A stretch of 64,000 bases of DNA from Fredinandcohnia aciditolerans (GCA_003640645.1 QGHH01000004.1:166875-230874); one strand, 5' to 3'. Positions 48,925-59,204 are shown, counted from the first letter of the stretch. Numbers and translations are program-made. Notes: a model not told the origin generated them from the sequence alone.

Positions 48925-49512
48925 CTACAACATCCCTTTCGTTGACGGGACCCCCTTAACTCGTGGGTCAATCATCGTTGCTTCATCTAATGCACGACCA
49001 AACGCTTTAAAAATAGCTTCAATCATATGATGTGTATTGTGACCGTAGTGAACAATTACATGGAGATTGATTCTTGCCTCTAATGCAAGCTTCCATAAAA
49101 ATTCATGAACAAGTTCTGTATCAAATGTGCCAACTCGAGTACTTGGGAAATCTGCCTTCAATTCAAAGTGTGGACGATTTCCTAAATCAATAACAACCTG
49201 CGCGAGAGCTTCATCCATTGGAACAAATGAGTTCCCATAACGCTTGATTCCTTTTTTATCTCCAAGTGCTTCACGCAATGCCTGTCCTAAACAAATTCCA
49301 ATGTCTTCTGTTGTATGATGATCATCGATTTCTGTATCACCATTTGCATCAACTGTTAAGTTGAATTTTCCATGTTGTGTAAAGAGATCTAACATATGGG
49401 ACATAAATGGAACGCCTGTGTCTAGCTTTGAAATACCTTCCCCATCTACTGCAAAATCTAGTTTTATATCTGTTTCATTTGTCTTACGTTCAACCTTTGC
49501 TTGTCTTGTCAT
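48925..49512 (-). CDS. hisB: Imidazoleglycerol-phosphate dehydratase, 195 aa
   Basis: HisB removes water from imidazole glycerol phosphate. The metal-binding motifs DIDDHHTTEDIGICLG-type (here EIDDHHTTEDIG, about 62-73) and HVIVHYGHNTHHMIEAIFKAFGRAL (about 143-167) are present; it is the stand-alone dehydratase without the phosphatase fused in enterobacteria. I use the ATG at 49512, behind TAGGTG. The open frame to 49536 begins inside a DnaA-like box (TTGTGGATAAC). It is separated from hisD by about 400 bp of repeats. Confidence 0.96.
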   Translation of the reverse strand: MTRQAKVERKTNETDIKLDFAVDGEGISKLDTGVPFMSHMLDLFTQHGKFNLTVDANGDTEIDDHHTTEDIGICLGQALREALGDKKGIKRYGNSFVPMDEALAQVVIDLGNRPHFELKADFPSTRVGTFDTELVHEFLWKLALEARINLHVIVHYGHNTHHMIEAIFKAFGRALDEATMIDPRVKGVPSTKGML

Positions 49513-49526
49513 AATTACACCTACCG

Positions 49527-49611
49527 TTATCCACAATTTTAAAAATGGTAATGAGTCCTTGATGGTTCTGAAATCTGCGGATTATTGTCCACATTATCCA
49601 CACTATCCACA
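49527..49611. promoter_or_regulatory. DnaA-box cluster upstream of hisB
   Basis: TTATCCACA is perfect at 49527-49535 and again at 49594-49602. The latter is the centre of a head-to-tail triplet TTGTCCACA, TTATCCACA, CTATCCACA at 49585, 49594 and 49603, without a spacer. The orientation is opposite to the triplet at 46089. Confidence 0.65.
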
Positions 49612-49647
49612 AATCAGATGTGAATTTTGTGAATTATTTTAATATAC

Positions 49648-49917
49648 GTTCAAAATGTAAAGGACCCGTCGACTAAGAACGCCACGTCCTGTGGCAACGT
49701 CGACACTAGTACATCCTGTACATCGAAAGTTCAAGGCGGCGCAGCTTTGAGTACCGGAACGAGAAAACTGCTTGAGTTAACATCCTTGCAGCCTTGCGCT
49801 GAGGAATTGACTTCGAGATTAACCTAGCAGACGCAAGCGCATGTCCTATTTTTTCACCATATCTCGTAGTGATGTTTGCAGAAATTCGATGTGTCATTTT
49901 CACCCGAATTTTTGAAC
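49648..49917. repeat. Family B MITE-like element, 270-bp copy between hisD and hisB
   Basis: Ends are GTTCAAAATG and, inverted, GTTCAAAAATTCGG. It contains GTCGAC...GTCGAC around GCCACGTCCTGTGGC, TACATCCTGTA, the GGCGGCGCAGCTTTGAGTAC core and GCAGACGCAAGCGCATGTCC. It abuts the hisD stop codon and splits the his gene set. Confidence 0.85.
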
Positions 49918-49919
49918 TT

Positions 49920-51185
49920 CTACTTTAATCGTTCCTCAACGGCTCTTGCGTGTGCTTCCAACCCTTCTAGTCTTGCAAAAGCAGCAATTTTTGGACCGTT
50001 TTCCTCGATAGCTTGTTTGCTATATGAAATAATGCTTGATTTTTTTGTAAAATCATCCACACTTAGTGGACTTGAAAAACGTGCAGTTCCGTTTGTCGGA
50101 AGGACGTGGTTTGGACCAGCAAAATAGTCACCGACAGGCTCAGAACTATAACGTCCGATAAAAATAGCTCCAGCGTGCTTGATTTTTCCAACTTGCTCCA
50201 TTGGTTCCTCTGTCACGATTTCGAGATGCTCTGGAGCAAGCTCGTTTACAACCTTGATTGCTTCATCTAGGTCACCTGTAACGTAAATTGCTCCAAAATC
50301 ATTAATTGATGCCCTAGCAATCGCTTCACGCGGAAGAAGGCTTAACTGCCTTTCAACCTCTTTAGAAACTGCTTCAGCAAGCTGCATTGAAGGTGTTACG
50401 AGAATGCTTGATGCTCGTTCATCATGCTCTGCTTGGGAGAGTAAGTCTGCTGCGATTTCGTTTGGTAAAGCTGTCTCATCTGCTAACACAACGATCTCAC
50501 TAGGCCCAGCAATCATGTCGATATCCACGTTTCCAAATACCTCACGTTTTGCTAATGCAACAAAGATATTACCAGGACCGACGATTTTATCAACAGGCTT
50601 GATGGTTTCTGTTCCGAACGCCAATGCCCCAACAGCTTGAGCACCACCAACCTTATAGATTTCTTTTACACCAAGTATGTCTGCAGCCACTAATACACCG
50701 GCTGGAATGGTACCGTCTTTTCCAGGTGGTGACACCATCACAATCCTCTCGACTCCAGCGACTTGTGCAGGAATGACGTTCATTAGGACGGATGACGGGT
50801 ATGCAGCCTTCCCACCAGGAACATAAACACCAACTGCATCAAGTGGAGTGACCTTTTGACCGAGAATCGTCCCATTTTCCTTCATTGTCATCCATGACTG
50901 TTTTACCTGACGGCTATGATAATCACGGATATTTTCAGCTGCATCTTTAATTATTGGAACAAGTTTCGCGTCTAATTTTTGATACGCTTCTTTAAAATCT
51001 GAGTCGGTGACTTTTAATCCATCAAGTAAAACCCCATCAAATTTTTCGGTATAGTTACGAAGGGCCTGATCCCCTACTTTTTGTACGTTTGCGAGAATTT
51101 CTAAGACTGCTTTTCTTTGTTCTTCTGTCCCACTATCAATGGTCCTTTTCAGTGAAACAGTGTTGGTAACACGTTCAATTCTCAT
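49920..51185 (-). CDS. hisD: Histidinol dehydrogenase, 421 aa
   Basis: HisD performs the last two oxidations to L-histidine with NAD+ and zinc. [18 protein letters not shown] near residue 122, [15 protein letters not shown] near 222, [18 protein letters not shown] near 248, and [21 protein letters not shown] near 350 carry the conserved zinc and catalytic residues (Glu/His pair in the last two). The ATG is preceded by GAAAGGACC. It lies 27 bp after hisG and is the last gene of the hisZGD part. Confidence 0.97.
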   Translation of the reverse strand: MRIERVTNTVSLKRTIDSGTEEQRKAVLEILANVQKVGDQALRNYTEKFDGVLLDGLKVTDSDFKEAYQKLDAKLVPIIKDAAENIRDYHSRQVKQSWMTMKENGTILGQKVTPLDAVGVYVPGGKAAYPSSVLMNVIPAQVAGVERIVMVSPPGKDGTIPAGVLVAADILGVKEIYKVGGAQAVGALAFGTETIKPVDKIVGPGNIFVALAKREVFGNVDIDMIAGPSEIVVLADETALPNEIAADLLSQAEHDERASSILVTPSMQLAEAVSKEVERQLSLLPREAIARASINDFGAIYVTGDLDEAIKVVNELAPEHLEIVTEEPMEQVGKIKHAGAIFIGRYSSEPVGDYFAGPNHVLPTNGTARFSSPLSVDDFTKKSSIISYSKQAIEENGPKIAAFARLEGLEAHARAVEERLK

Positions 51186-51212
51186 GGTGTGTCGGTCCTT
51201 TCTATTTTGATA

Positions 51213-51842
51213 CTACTGCGATACTACAGTTGATAATCGCTCTACGATTTCATCGATTTGCTGATCCTTCAAGCGATAACTTACTGGATTTACAATAAGT
51301 CGTGACGTAATATCCGCAATATGTTCAAGCTCAACTAATCCATTTTCCTTCAATGTACGACCTGTTGAGACGATATCGACAATTCGATCTGCAAGACCAA
51401 TTAATGGTGCAAGTTCGATTGAACCGTTTAGTTTAATAATTTCAACCTGCTCCCCATTTTCACGAAAATAGCTAGATGCGATGTTTGGATATTTTGTTGC
51501 GATTTTAGGTGCGACACCTTTGATTTTGACATCTCGGAGTCCTGCAACGGCTAGATAGCATTTGCTGATTTGCAAATCGAGCACTTCATATACATCGCGC
51601 TCTTCCTCAAGCATGACATCTTTACCGGCAATACCAAGGTCTGCTACACCGTGCTCTACATATGTAGTTACATCCATTGGTTTTGCAAGCATGAAACGAA
51701 ACGGCTCATCAGGAACATCGATAATTAACTTTCTGGAATCCTCGAATTCGGGAGGCAGATTATAACCTGCTTTTACTAAAAGTTGTGCCGCCTCTTCAAA
51801 AATTCGTCCTTTTGGCATTGCAATTGTTAATTTGTCACTCAT
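51213..51842 (-). CDS. hisG: ATP phosphoribosyltransferase, short catalytic subunit, 209 aa
   Basis: HisG condenses ATP and PRPP in the first step of histidine synthesis. It is the short form of about 210 residues, lacking the C-terminal feedback domain, and therefore needs HisZ. Motifs: [14 protein letters not shown] at the start, [12 protein letters not shown] near 70, and the PRPP loop [14 protein letters not shown] near 150-163. The ATG shares a base with the hisZ stop (TAATG) and has AAGGAGGAGG in front; the frame to 51905 has no basis. Confidence 0.97.
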   Translation of the reverse strand: MSDKLTIAMPKGRIFEEAAQLLVKAGYNLPPEFEDSRKLIIDVPDEPFRFMLAKPMDVTTYVEHGVADLGIAGKDVMLEEERDVYEVLDLQISKCYLAVAGLRDVKIKGVAPKIATKYPNIASSYFRENGEQVEIIKLNGSIELAPLIGLADRIVDIVSTGRTLKENGLVELEHIADITSRLIVNPVSYRLKDQQIDEIVERLSTVVSQ

Positions 51843-53014
51843 TATGCCTCCTCCTTCCTTGTTATTCCTAAGAAAAAGGTGTTTTTGGCAAAAGCATTTG
51901 TACAAGCATCAACATCCTTGACTCCTGCTATATCTTGAAGGATAACCCGCTCACCCTTTTCTCTTTTACTCATTGCAAAACGGATTGCTTCTTCTCTCTG
52001 TTCAGCGCTAAAAATCACACAATGGATTTCTGGCTCTTCCTGAGGTAAATCAAGAGCTTCAAGAAGTCGGTCAACACGGATACCAAAGCCTGTCGCTGGT
52101 GCAGGACGATTAAACTTTTCAAATAAATGATCGTAGCGTCCACCATTTCCTACTAAAAAGCCTACATTTTCAGCATAAACTTCGAAAAGAATTCCTGTAT
52201 AGTAGCTCATATGGCTCACGAGATTAAAGTCAATTTTTATATGCTCAGTTACTCCGAATGCCTCTAGTTTTTTCCAGAGCATTTCAAGTTCGGCTGCTGC
52301 ATTTTTTCCCTCTTCACATTCGACTAAATCTTTCGCTTTCTCAATTTTCGAATCATTTCCTCTCAATTGTAAAAGAGATAGCAATCGCTGTTTATCAATA
52401 GAAGAAAGCGGCAGTTTTTTCACATGCTCTCTGTAGCCAACGTAATTTTTTTCATATAAATAGCGCTGAAGGACATCCGCTCTTGCTTCATTTCCGACAA
52501 TCTCCATAAACAATGCTTTCACATATCCAATATGGCCAATTGGCACTGTAAAATTAGTTAATCCTGCCTGCTTAAGAGACGCAATCATAAGCGAGATAAC
52601 CTCTGCATCTGCACTTGTTGTTGTATCGCCAATATACTCGACTCCGATTTGCTCAAATTCAGCTGGTCTTCCACCTTCATGTTGTTGCGCACGGAACACA
52701 TTTGCGGAATATGCGATACGTTGTGGATATTCACCTTGATATAAACGAGATGCTGCGACTCGAGCAATTGGTGCTGTCATATCAGGTCTTAGCACAAGTG
52801 TGTGACCCTGTGAATCCAATAATTTAAATAGCTGACGGTCGAGGATCGCTGACGCCTCACCGATTGTTTCATAGTATTCAAGTGTTGGAGTTTCAATAAA
52901 TTGATAACCCCAGCTTTCAATTTGAGACGACATTGCATTACGGATTTTCTTTTTCGCTTCATATAAAGCAGGCAATGTATCTCTCATTCCTAATGGTTTT
53001 TCAAACATAAACAC
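51842..53014 (-). CDS. hisZ: ATP phosphoribosyltransferase regulatory subunit, 390 aa (GTG start)
   Basis: HisZ is a catalytically inactive relative of histidyl-tRNA synthetase that forms an octamer with short HisG and gives histidine feedback control. Class II motifs are recognisable: [12 protein letters not shown] and [13 protein letters not shown] (motif 2 region, near 80), [25 protein letters not shown] near 270. I take the GTG at 53014, giving [15 protein letters not shown], as in Bacillus HisZ; GGTGGTGA lies 8 nt before. First gene of the operon. Confidence 0.93.
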   Translation of the reverse strand: MFMFEKPLGMRDTLPALYEAKKKIRNAMSSQIESWGYQFIETPTLEYYETIGEASAILDRQLFKLLDSQGHTLVLRPDMTAPIARVAASRLYQGEYPQRIAYSANVFRAQQHEGGRPAEFEQIGVEYIGDTTTSADAEVISLMIASLKQAGLTNFTVPIGHIGYVKALFMEIVGNEARADVLQRYLYEKNYVGYREHVKKLPLSSIDKQRLLSLLQLRGNDSKIEKAKDLVECEEGKNAAAELEMLWKKLEAFGVTEHIKIDFNLVSHMSYYTGILFEVYAENVGFLVGNGGRYDHLFEKFNRPAPATGFGIRVDRLLEALDLPQEEPEIHCVIFSAEQREEAIRFAMSKREKGERVILQDIAGVKDVDACTNAFAKNTFFLGITRKEEA

Positions 53015-53116
53015 GATTTTCGTCACCACCAAAGTTTGTATATGTTAACTTTCCCAATATTTTCTTAAAAAAATCATTTTACTTTAGTTCGCTAATATAC
53101 TACCAAGATAAAGTAT

Positions 53117-53145
53117 ATAATACACCTATCCCTTATATGCGTCAA
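53117..53145 (-). promoter_or_regulatory. Sigma-A promoter of the his operon
   Basis: On the minus strand TTGACG, 17 nt, TATTAT. The start would be near 53110, about 95 nt before hisZ. I see no T-box or attenuator in that leader. Confidence 0.75.
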
Positions 53146-53223
53146 CAAAAAAGTCAGAATTTAGGTAAAATATATTAGGTAGGATCGGGATATTGTGCCA
53201 TTATAGAGAATAAAGTTATTAAC

Positions 53224-53292
53224 TGTGGATTATATGTATATTGTTGATAACTATAAAAGTAAGATTGTGGATTGTGTTGATATTGTGTATAA
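53224..53292. promoter_or_regulatory. DnaA-box-like cluster upstream of hisZ
   Basis: TGTGTATAA (53284, perfect to TGTGNATAA), TGTGGATTA (53224, one mismatch) and TGTTGATAA (53242, one mismatch), with further TTGTGGATTG-like sequence between. Weaker than the two clusters flanking hisBHAFI. The rest of 53293-53447 is purine-rich with no gene. Confidence 0.4.
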
Positions 53293-53429
53293 ATGAACCG
53301 AAAATTTGTAAGCAAGAGAGGAAGAAAGGAGACAGATGTTGGAAAAAGAAATTTAAAATAGGAGGAAAAGAGGAAAGAAGTTGATATAGCATAAAAGAGA
53401 TAAGTAAAAGGTGTAAGTTGTGACAATAA

Positions 53430-53465
53430 AAAAGGAACCAAACCAACTCAATGGTTAGATTCCTC
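53430..53465 (-). terminator. Terminator of the hprK-lgt-yvoD-ppaX-yvoF operon
   Basis: AAGAGGAATC at the end of yvoF pairs imperfectly with GGTTCCTTTTTT downstream, with an inner AACCA/TGGTT stem; a T6 tract follows. Confidence 0.65.
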
Positions 53466-53972
53466 TTTTTCTCGTTGTTCCCTTTGTTCTTTCGTGTAGA
53501 TCACTCGCATCGGGTTCCCGCCAACAAAACTGCCTGCAGGGACGTCTCTGTGGACCAATGTGCCGGCTGATATTATTGCTCCATCGCCAATTTCAACACC
53601 AGGCAAAATCGTTGAATTAGCCCCAATCATTACCTCGCTGCCAATTTTAACGTCACCCAGTCTGTATTCTTTAATCAAATATTCATGGGCTAGGATTGTA
53701 GTATTAAAGCCAATGACTGTATTACTTCCGACACTAATCTTCTCGGGAAACATTGTATCCGGCACTACCATGAGTGCAAATGCTGTTTTTTCCCCTACCT
53801 GCATATTTAAAAAAGTGCGATATAGCCAATTTTTCACGCCAAGAAATGGCGTATAGCGCGCTATCTGTATAATGATAAAGTTTTTTACAACTTTCCAAAA
53901 GGATACGGTCCTATAGATTTGCCAAAGTGAATTGGGACCTGAAACAAAATATCGTGTGGTTCGTCGTTTCAC
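53448..53972 (-). CDS. yvoF: Hexapeptide-repeat acyltransferase YvoF, 174 aa (GTG start)
   Basis: The C-terminal two thirds are a left-handed beta-helix of hexapeptide repeats (VGSNTVIGFNTTILAH, KIGSEVMIGANSTILPGVEIGDGAIISAGTLV) ending in FVGGNPMRVI, typical of acetyl-CoA-dependent O-acetyltransferases of the LacA/NodL type. The N-terminal about 55 residues are basic and amphipathic. The acceptor is unknown; a cell-envelope sugar is plausible. The GTG start has AAAGGATG upstream. It lies 7 bp after ppaX, as the last gene of the operon. Confidence 0.88.
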   Translation of the reverse strand: MKRRTTRYFVSGPNSLWQIYRTVSFWKVVKNFIIIQIARYTPFLGVKNWLYRTFLNMQVGEKTAFALMVVPDTMFPEKISVGSNTVIGFNTTILAHEYLIKEYRLGDVKIGSEVMIGANSTILPGVEIGDGAIISAGTLVHRDVPAGSFVGGNPMRVIYTKEQREQREKEESNH

Positions 53973-53979
53973 AGTTTTT

Positions 53980-54627
53980 TCATCCTTTAACCGAAACTAA
54001 ATCAAATAGGTCACTCATGTTTTCAAGCATGAAATCAGGGTTGTATTCCAATAAGAAGTCTTTTCCTTTATGAGACCAGGCAACTCCAGCAGTCTTTGTG
54101 CCCGCATTTCTACCAGCTACAATATCCTGATAATTGTCGCCAACCATAATGGCTTCTTCCGGTGTTGAATTTAACATTTTCAATGCTAACAGCACTGGTT
54201 CAGGATCTGGTTTTGGATTAGTCACATCATCCAATGTCACCACGACATCAAAGAATTGGTCTAGCTGTGTTAGTTGTAATCCCATGTTAACCGTTTTTCG
54301 AACTTTTGTTGTAACAACTCCAATTTTATAACCTTTATCTTTAAGAGTCTTAATGGTGTCAAATACCCCTGGGAATTCGGTAACTAGTTCATCATGTTTT
54401 TCATGATTAAATTTTCGATATTCAGCAATCATTTCTTCTGCACGATCCGGGTCTACAGATGAAAAAGATTCATGTAAAGTAGGACCATTGAACGGCAAAA
54501 TATCCTCTCTGCTATAGTTGCGATCTGGAAAGTATTTTCCAAAGGTGTGTAAAAAGGATTGCAAGATCAGTTCATTCGTATCGATTAACGTTCCATCTAA
54601 ATCAAATAGTAGTGTATTAATTGCCAT
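53980..54627 (-). CDS. ppaX: Pyrophosphatase PpaX, 215 aa
   Basis: PpaX is a HAD-superfamily hydrolase that removes the pyrophosphate released when HprK dephosphorylates P-Ser-HPr by phosphorolysis. HAD motif I is [10 protein letters not shown] (about 8-17), motif [11 protein letters not shown] near 108, and motif [13 protein letters not shown]...[16 protein letters not shown] near 145-180. Length matches. AAAGGAAG precedes the ATG, which overlaps the end of yvoD by 11 bp. Its presence in the hprK operon fits the known functional link. Confidence 0.95.
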   Translation of the reverse strand: MAINTLLFDLDGTLIDTNELILQSFLHTFGKYFPDRNYSREDILPFNGPTLHESFSSVDPDRAEEMIAEYRKFNHEKHDELVTEFPGVFDTIKTLKDKGYKIGVVTTKVRKTVNMGLQLTQLDQFFDVVVTLDDVTNPKPDPEPVLLALKMLNSTPEEAIMVGDNYQDIVAGRNAGTKTAGVAWSHKGKDFLLEYNPDFMLENMSDLFDLVSVKG

Positions 54628-55561
54628 AAATAACTTCCTTTCTATTATTTTGCTCGACGCGTTTCCAGATAAAAGCGATGACCATTGTTAGTATGATTGC
54701 CGTAATGAGACGGATTAACAATAGCGGTAAGACTGGAATGCCTAGAGGGATAAAGATAAGTGTATCCTCCACAACCGCGTGACAAGATACTAAGAAAATT
54801 AATGCTAAGGTTACATCTTTCTTACTTACATTATCCTCTTTTACCGCCTGAATCATTACACCTGCTCCTAACGCTAGACCGAACAAAATACCTGCAGCCA
54901 AGGTTGTTGATGTATTTTCCTTCATTCCGAGTGCCTTTGTGACAGGCGTCATCCATTTTGAAAATACATCCAACCATTTTAAATCCTTTAATATTTGAAT
55001 AACAACCATCAATGGAATGACAATAAGAGCCAATTGCAGAATCCCAAATGTAGCTTTTTCAATACCATTTAAAACAATAGCACCCCAGCCTGAAATTTGT
55101 TCATCAGTCGTAGAAACTAGTCCATATTTTGCTAGCTCACTTCCACCTTTCCAAACTAGATTAATGACAAAGGCAGAAATGAATGCGAGTCCCAGTCTAA
55201 CTGTTACAATCACCCAAATCTTCATACCTACTTTTGCAGCAACAGTCGATTCGATAATCATATTATGCGAGAATGATAGCATGACAGCTAAAATAAACAC
55301 TTCTTTTACGGTCAAATCTAGTGTTAAGATCGCTCCAATCCCTGCATAAAGGTTTAAAAAGTTACCTAATACAAGTGGTATTGCGGCATCACCTGACAGA
55401 CCAAACCAGCCCATGATTGGGGCAATCCACTTAATCACCCAATCTAGCACCGGTGTATATTGCAACATTGTGACAAGTAGGGTAACAGGGAAAATAACCT
55501 TCCCTAATGTCCAAGTAGTTTTTAATCCTACTATGAAGCCTCTCTTGATTGTATCTAGCAA
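54617..55561 (-). CDS. yvoD: Nucleoside-recognition (Gate) domain membrane protein YvoD, 314 aa (TTG start)
   Basis: The protein has about eight membrane segments and two Gate/nucleoside-recognition halves, with [15 protein letters not shown] and [11 protein letters not shown] as typical motifs; these are SpmA/SpmB relatives of unknown transport role. The open frame extends to 55612, but that part lies inside the end of a family B element. I use the TTG at 55561, behind AGGGAGAGGGG. It lies between lgt and ppaX, as in B. subtilis, now separated from lgt by the repeat. Confidence 0.88.
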   Translation of the reverse strand: MLDTIKRGFIVGLKTTWTLGKVIFPVTLLVTMLQYTPVLDWVIKWIAPIMGWFGLSGDAAIPLVLGNFLNLYAGIGAILTLDLTVKEVFILAVMLSFSHNMIIESTVAAKVGMKIWVIVTVRLGLAFISAFVINLVWKGGSELAKYGLVSTTDEQISGWGAIVLNGIEKATFGILQLALIVIPLMVVIQILKDLKWLDVFSKWMTPVTKALGMKENTSTTLAAGILFGLALGAGVMIQAVKEDNVSKKDVTLALIFLVSCHAVVEDTLIFIPLGIPVLPLLLIRLITAIILTMVIAFIWKRVEQNNRKEVIYGN

Positions 55562-55585
55562 GTTTCCCCTCTCCCTTTTAAGGAT

Positions 55586-55862
55586 GTTTAAAAAGTCCAA
55601 TAAAAATGACACATCGAATTTCTGCGTACATTGCTCCGAGAAAATGGCGAATAAACAGGTTATGCGCTTGCGTCTTCTAGTTTATTCACGAGGTCAATTC
55701 CTCAGCGCAAGGCTGCAAGGAAGTTAACTCAGGCAGTTGCCTCGCTCCGGTACTCGAAACTGCGCCGCCTTGAACTTTCGACGCACAGGACGTGCTAGTG
55801 TCGACAAGACATGAGGCCGTGGCGTTTTTGTCGACCGGTCCTTTTCATCCTCCTTTTTAAAC
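55586..55862. repeat. Family B MITE-like element, 277-bp copy, reverse orientation
   Basis: Ends are GTTTAAAAAGTCC and, inverted, GTTTAAAAAGGAGG. It carries the same modules as the copy at 49648 in opposite orientation: GCGCTTGCGTCTTCTAG, CCTCAGCGCAAGGCTGCAAG, ACTGCGCCGCC and a GTCGAC pair. It lies inside the hprK-lgt-yvoD operon. Confidence 0.88.
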
Positions 55863-55875
55863 TCACATTTTAAAA

Positions 55876-56691
55876 TTAGTTCTCTAAATAACGCTCGTTC
55901 GAATGACCTTTTATTCTTCGGTAAATAAGTACGATAATTGCTCCCACAATCGATAACACTGAAATCAGCTGTGCCACTCGAATATCCCCAAGCATTAAGC
56001 TATCGGTCCGTAAGCCTTCTACGAATAAGCGGCCAATAGAATACCAGATGACGTATGTAAGAAACATTTCTCCACGTTTTAGGTTAACCCTTCGAAGCAT
56101 TAGTAATAAAACAAAACCTACAAGACTCCAAATTGATTCATACAAAAAGGTTGGATGGTAGTACGTTCCTTGGATATACATTTGGTCCATGATAAAGTCA
56201 GGTAACACATTATAGAAAGTTTGGATCTGTTCCTCAGCAATGGGTCCCCCATGTGCTTCTTGGTTCATAAAATTTCCCCAACGGCCAATTGCTTGACCTA
56301 AGATAATGCTTGGTGCAGCGATGTCTGCAATTTTCCAAAAGGACAAACCTTTTACTCTTGCAAACACAATCGCAGTCACAACTGAACCAATTAACGCACC
56401 ATGAATGGCAATTCCACCTTCCCAAATTGCAATGATTTTGGAAGGATTTTGCGAGTAATAATCCCATTTAAAAATAACGTAATAAATTCTTGCACAGATG
56501 ATAGCAATTGGCACCGCGAACAGCATAAGGTCCATGAAAGTATCTTTATGCATACCTCTGCGTTCTGATTCTTTAATGGCAAGGTAAAGGGCTAGCATGG
56601 TCCCTAGCCCGATGATTAATCCATACCATTGAATGCGTAACGCACCAAATTCTAAAAATGTTGGGTCTAATGGTTGAATGTTTCGCTCCAC
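55876..56691 (-). CDS. lgt: Prolipoprotein diacylglyceryl transferase, 271 aa
   Basis: Lgt transfers diacylglycerol from phosphatidylglycerol to the lipobox Cys of prolipoproteins, such as the binding protein encoded at 9079-10170. It has seven membrane segments; the signature [15 protein letters not shown] (near 133-147) and the HGALIG motif (near 95) with its essential His are present. Start and length are standard, with AGGGAGATGAG upstream. It follows hprK by 29 bp, as in other Bacilli. Confidence 0.97.
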   Translation of the reverse strand: MERNIQPLDPTFLEFGALRIQWYGLIIGLGTMLALYLAIKESERRGMHKDTFMDLMLFAVPIAIICARIYYVIFKWDYYSQNPSKIIAIWEGGIAIHGALIGSVVTAIVFARVKGLSFWKIADIAAPSIILGQAIGRWGNFMNQEAHGGPIAEEQIQTFYNVLPDFIMDQMYIQGTYYHPTFLYESIWSLVGFVLLLMLRRVNLKRGEMFLTYVIWYSIGRLFVEGLRTDSLMLGDIRVAQLISVLSIVGAIIVLIYRRIKGHSNERYLEN

Positions 56692-56720
56692 TATCTCATC
56701 TCCCTATTTTATTGATTTTT

Positions 56721-57656
56721 TTATATGTCGTCGTGCTCCCTAAATTCAATTGTATGTGAAAGTCGATTTGAGAAATCTTCTGCAGCATTCAAACCCATAC
56801 GTTTAAGACGGTAATTCATCGCTGCCACTTCAATGATGACGGCTAGGTTTCGCCCAGGACGAACTGGAATTGTGTATTTTGTTAATTCAGTATCGATGAT
56901 TTTCATTTTTTCTTCTTCCAGTCCAAGTCGGTCATATTGTTTTGTCTGATCCCAAAGTTCTAGATTGACCACAAGCGTAATCCGTTTATAATTTCGAATT
57001 GCACCTGCTCCGAATAAGGTCATGACGTTGATGATCCCAAGACCACGAATTTCAAGGAGATGCTCGATAAGCTCAGGTGCACTTCCAATAAGTGTATCAT
57101 CATCTTCTTGACGAATTTCTACACAATCATCTGCAACAAGTCGGTGTCCGCGTTTGACAAGTTCAAGCGCTGTTTCACTTTTACCCACACCACTCTTACC
57201 GATGATTAGCACCCCTACTCCGTATATATCCACTAGAACACCATGGACAGCTGTTGTTGGAGCGAGCTTACTTTCTAAAAAGTTTGTAATTCTACTTGAT
57301 AGTCTTGTTGTCTTCATTTGTGCTTTGATCACCGGAACCGATTCACGCTCGGAGGCTTCAATCAGTTCTGGTGGAACTTCTAAATCACGCGAAATAATAA
57401 TTGCAGGAGTGATATCTGTACAAAGCTTTTCCGTACGGAATCTTTTTTCTTCGGTAGATAATTTCTCAAAGAACGTCAGCTCAGTTTTTCCTAATAGCTG
57501 GACTCGCTCTGAAGGATAGTAATCAAAAAATCCCGCTAGTTCAATACCCGGTCTAGATATATCACTTGTTGTTATCGGGCGATTCACTCCTTCTTCCCCA
57601 CTCACCAATTCTAATTTGAACTTCTCAATTAAATCTTTTGTGCTAACTTTTGGCAC
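56721..57656 (-). CDS. hprK: HPr kinase/phosphorylase, 311 aa (GTG start)
   Basis: HprK phosphorylates Ser46 of HPr and Crh with ATP and reverses the reaction by phosphorolysis, controlling carbon catabolite repression. The P-loop GKSGVGKSE lies near 153-161, and the family signature [19 protein letters not shown] near 202-220; the N-terminal domain binds in the hexamer. The GTG at 57656 ([10 protein letters not shown]) has AAGGAGGAACAG ahead and gives the usual length. Crh (33859) and PpaX (53980) are its partners in this window. Confidence 0.97.
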   Translation of the reverse strand: MPKVSTKDLIEKFKLELVSGEEGVNRPITTSDISRPGIELAGFFDYYPSERVQLLGKTELTFFEKLSTEEKRFRTEKLCTDITPAIIISRDLEVPPELIEASERESVPVIKAQMKTTRLSSRITNFLESKLAPTTAVHGVLVDIYGVGVLIIGKSGVGKSETALELVKRGHRLVADDCVEIRQEDDDTLIGSAPELIEHLLEIRGLGIINVMTLFGAGAIRNYKRITLVVNLELWDQTKQYDRLGLEEEKMKIIDTELTKYTIPVRPGRNLAVIIEVAAMNYRLKRMGLNAAEDFSNRLSHTIEFREHDDI

Positions 57657-57889
57657 ATCTGTTCCTCCTTGATTGTGATTCATGTAGTTTTTAGTTGTTA
57701 CTGCGTATTTTTAAAGCCCTCTCATTTTTTGCTTAAAAAGACTGTATTTTTTAAAATTAAATTTTTCAAACTCATTCTCCTATTTTAGCATTTTTCTGTG
57801 TAAGGCCAAAACTTTTCTGATTTAAATTGCAGAAGAATGTAGGGGAGTTGTGTTTTAAGAGGTGGATTGGGAGAATTAGCTTCTGTTTT

Positions 57890-58678
57890 CTTGTGGGAGA
57901 GAAGGTCTCAGAGACAGATTGAACAGTGAACTCATCTAATTTGTCTTCGAGAGACGGCCTCAGAGACGTTTGAACGGTGAACTCAGTTAATTTGTCTTCG
58001 AGAGACGGCCTCAGAGACAGATTGAACGGTGTACTCATTTAATTTGTCTTTGAAAGACGGCCTCAGAGACAGTTTGAACGGTGTACTCATTTAATTTGTC
58101 TTCGAGGGACGGCCTCAGAGACAGATTGAACGGTGTACTCATCTATTTTGTCCTTGTGAGACGGTCTCAGAGACAGATTGAACGGTGTACTCATCTATTT
58201 TGTCTTTGAGAGACGGTCTCAGAGACAGATTGAACGGTGTACTCATCTAATTTGTCTTTGAGAGACGGTCTCAGAGACAGATTGTACAGTGTACTCATCT
58301 AATTTGTCCTTGAGAGAAGGTCTCAGAGACAGATTGAACGGAGAACTCATTCAATTTGACTTTGATAGACGGTCTCAGAGACAGATTGAACGGTGTACTC
58401 ATTCAATTTGTCCTTGAGAGACGGTCTCAGAGACAGATTGAACGGAGAACTCATTCAATTTGTCTTCGAGAGACGGTCTCAGAGACAGATTGAACGGTGT
58501 ACTCAGTTAATTTGTCTTTGAGAGACGGCCTCAGAGACAGATTGAACGGTGTACTCAGTTAATTTGTCTTCGAGAGACGGCCTCTGAGACAGATTACCAA
58601 ACTAACTCTTTTTTTGTCTGCGAGAGGCAGTCTCAACGACAGATTGCATGGAGGACTCTTTTATTTGTCTTTGAGTAT
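57890..58678. repeat. Tandem array 4: 15 copies of a 52-bp unit
   Basis: CTCAGAGACAGATTGAACGG recurs with starts at 57907, 57959, 58010, 58062, 58114, 58166, 58218, 58270, 58322, 58374, 58426, 58478, 58530, 58582 and 58632, a period of 52 bp (two single steps of 51 and 50). Each unit holds the palindrome GAGACGGTCTC. The array touches the stop codon of the GNAT gene at 58680 and reaches to within about 230 bp of hprK. The region 57657-57889 shows no gene. Confidence 0.95.
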
Positions 58679-58679
58679 T

Positions 58680-59204
58680 TCATTTTACCAGTGAATAAAC
58701 ATTTGTATCATGCGCAACACCGTTTTGGTACATATAGTTCTTTAAGATACCTTCTTTTTGGAATCCAAGTTCTAGTAACAATTCATTTGATGCTGCATTT
58801 TCAAGAAACACTATGGCACCAATGCGAGTTAATCCTAGATTGTCAAAACCGTAAGAGATTACTTTTTTAACAGCCTCTGTTGCGTATCCTTTTCGCCAGT
58901 ATTGGGGCTGTAACTCATAGCCAATTTCTGCTCGCATATGCTTGGGAGACCAAGCATTAAATCCTATCGTTCCAATGAATTCATTGGTTTCTATTAATTC
59001 AATTCCCCATCTTATTCCACGTTTTTCTCTATAGTTTTTTGCAAAGAATTCAACAAACTGCTCTGCTTGTTCTATTTTGGTTAGTGGATCTTGTCCGTAA
59101 TAACGCGTGACATCATTGTTTGAAAAACAGATGAAGATTGCTTTGGCATCGCTAAGTACGATTTCTCTTAATCTAAGTCGTTCGGTTTCTAGTACTGGAA
59201 ACAT
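58680..59204 (-). CDS. GNAT N-acetyltransferase, RimJ/RimL type, 174 aa
   Basis: This acetyltransferase starts FPVLETERLRLREI, a typical RimJ/L opening. The acetyl-CoA site is YELQPQYWRKGYATEAVKKVISYGF (about 95-119) and NAASNELLLELGFQKEGILKNY follows near 140-161. Acceptor unknown. AGAAAGGAGT is well placed before the ATG. Its stop codon abuts tandem array 4, so its mRNA 3' end must run into the array unless it ends very early. It is only distantly similar to the GNAT at 42477, which also has an array at its 3' end. Confidence 0.88.
   Translation of the reverse strand: MFPVLETERLRLREIVLSDAKAIFICFSNNDVTRYYGQDPLTKIEQAEQFVEFFAKNYREKRGIRWGIELIETNEFIGTIGFNAWSPKHMRAEIGYELQPQYWRKGYATEAVKKVISYGFDNLGLTRIGAIVFLENAASNELLLELGFQKEGILKNYMYQNGVAHDTNVYSLVK

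Noticed and set aside
53014-53110. T-box riboswitch controlling the his operon
   Set aside because: The leader is about 95 nt and lacks the T-box TGGNACCGCG-like core and a specifier stem.
53175-53441. Minus-strand Phe/Ser/Tyr-rich frames upstream of hisZ
   Set aside because: Low-complexity translation of a purine-rich strand; no ribosome site and two frames overlap.
57772-58038. 88-residue frame with SLRPSLEDKL repeats
   Set aside because: A translation of array 4 units on the minus strand, without a ribosome site; the other copies have stops.
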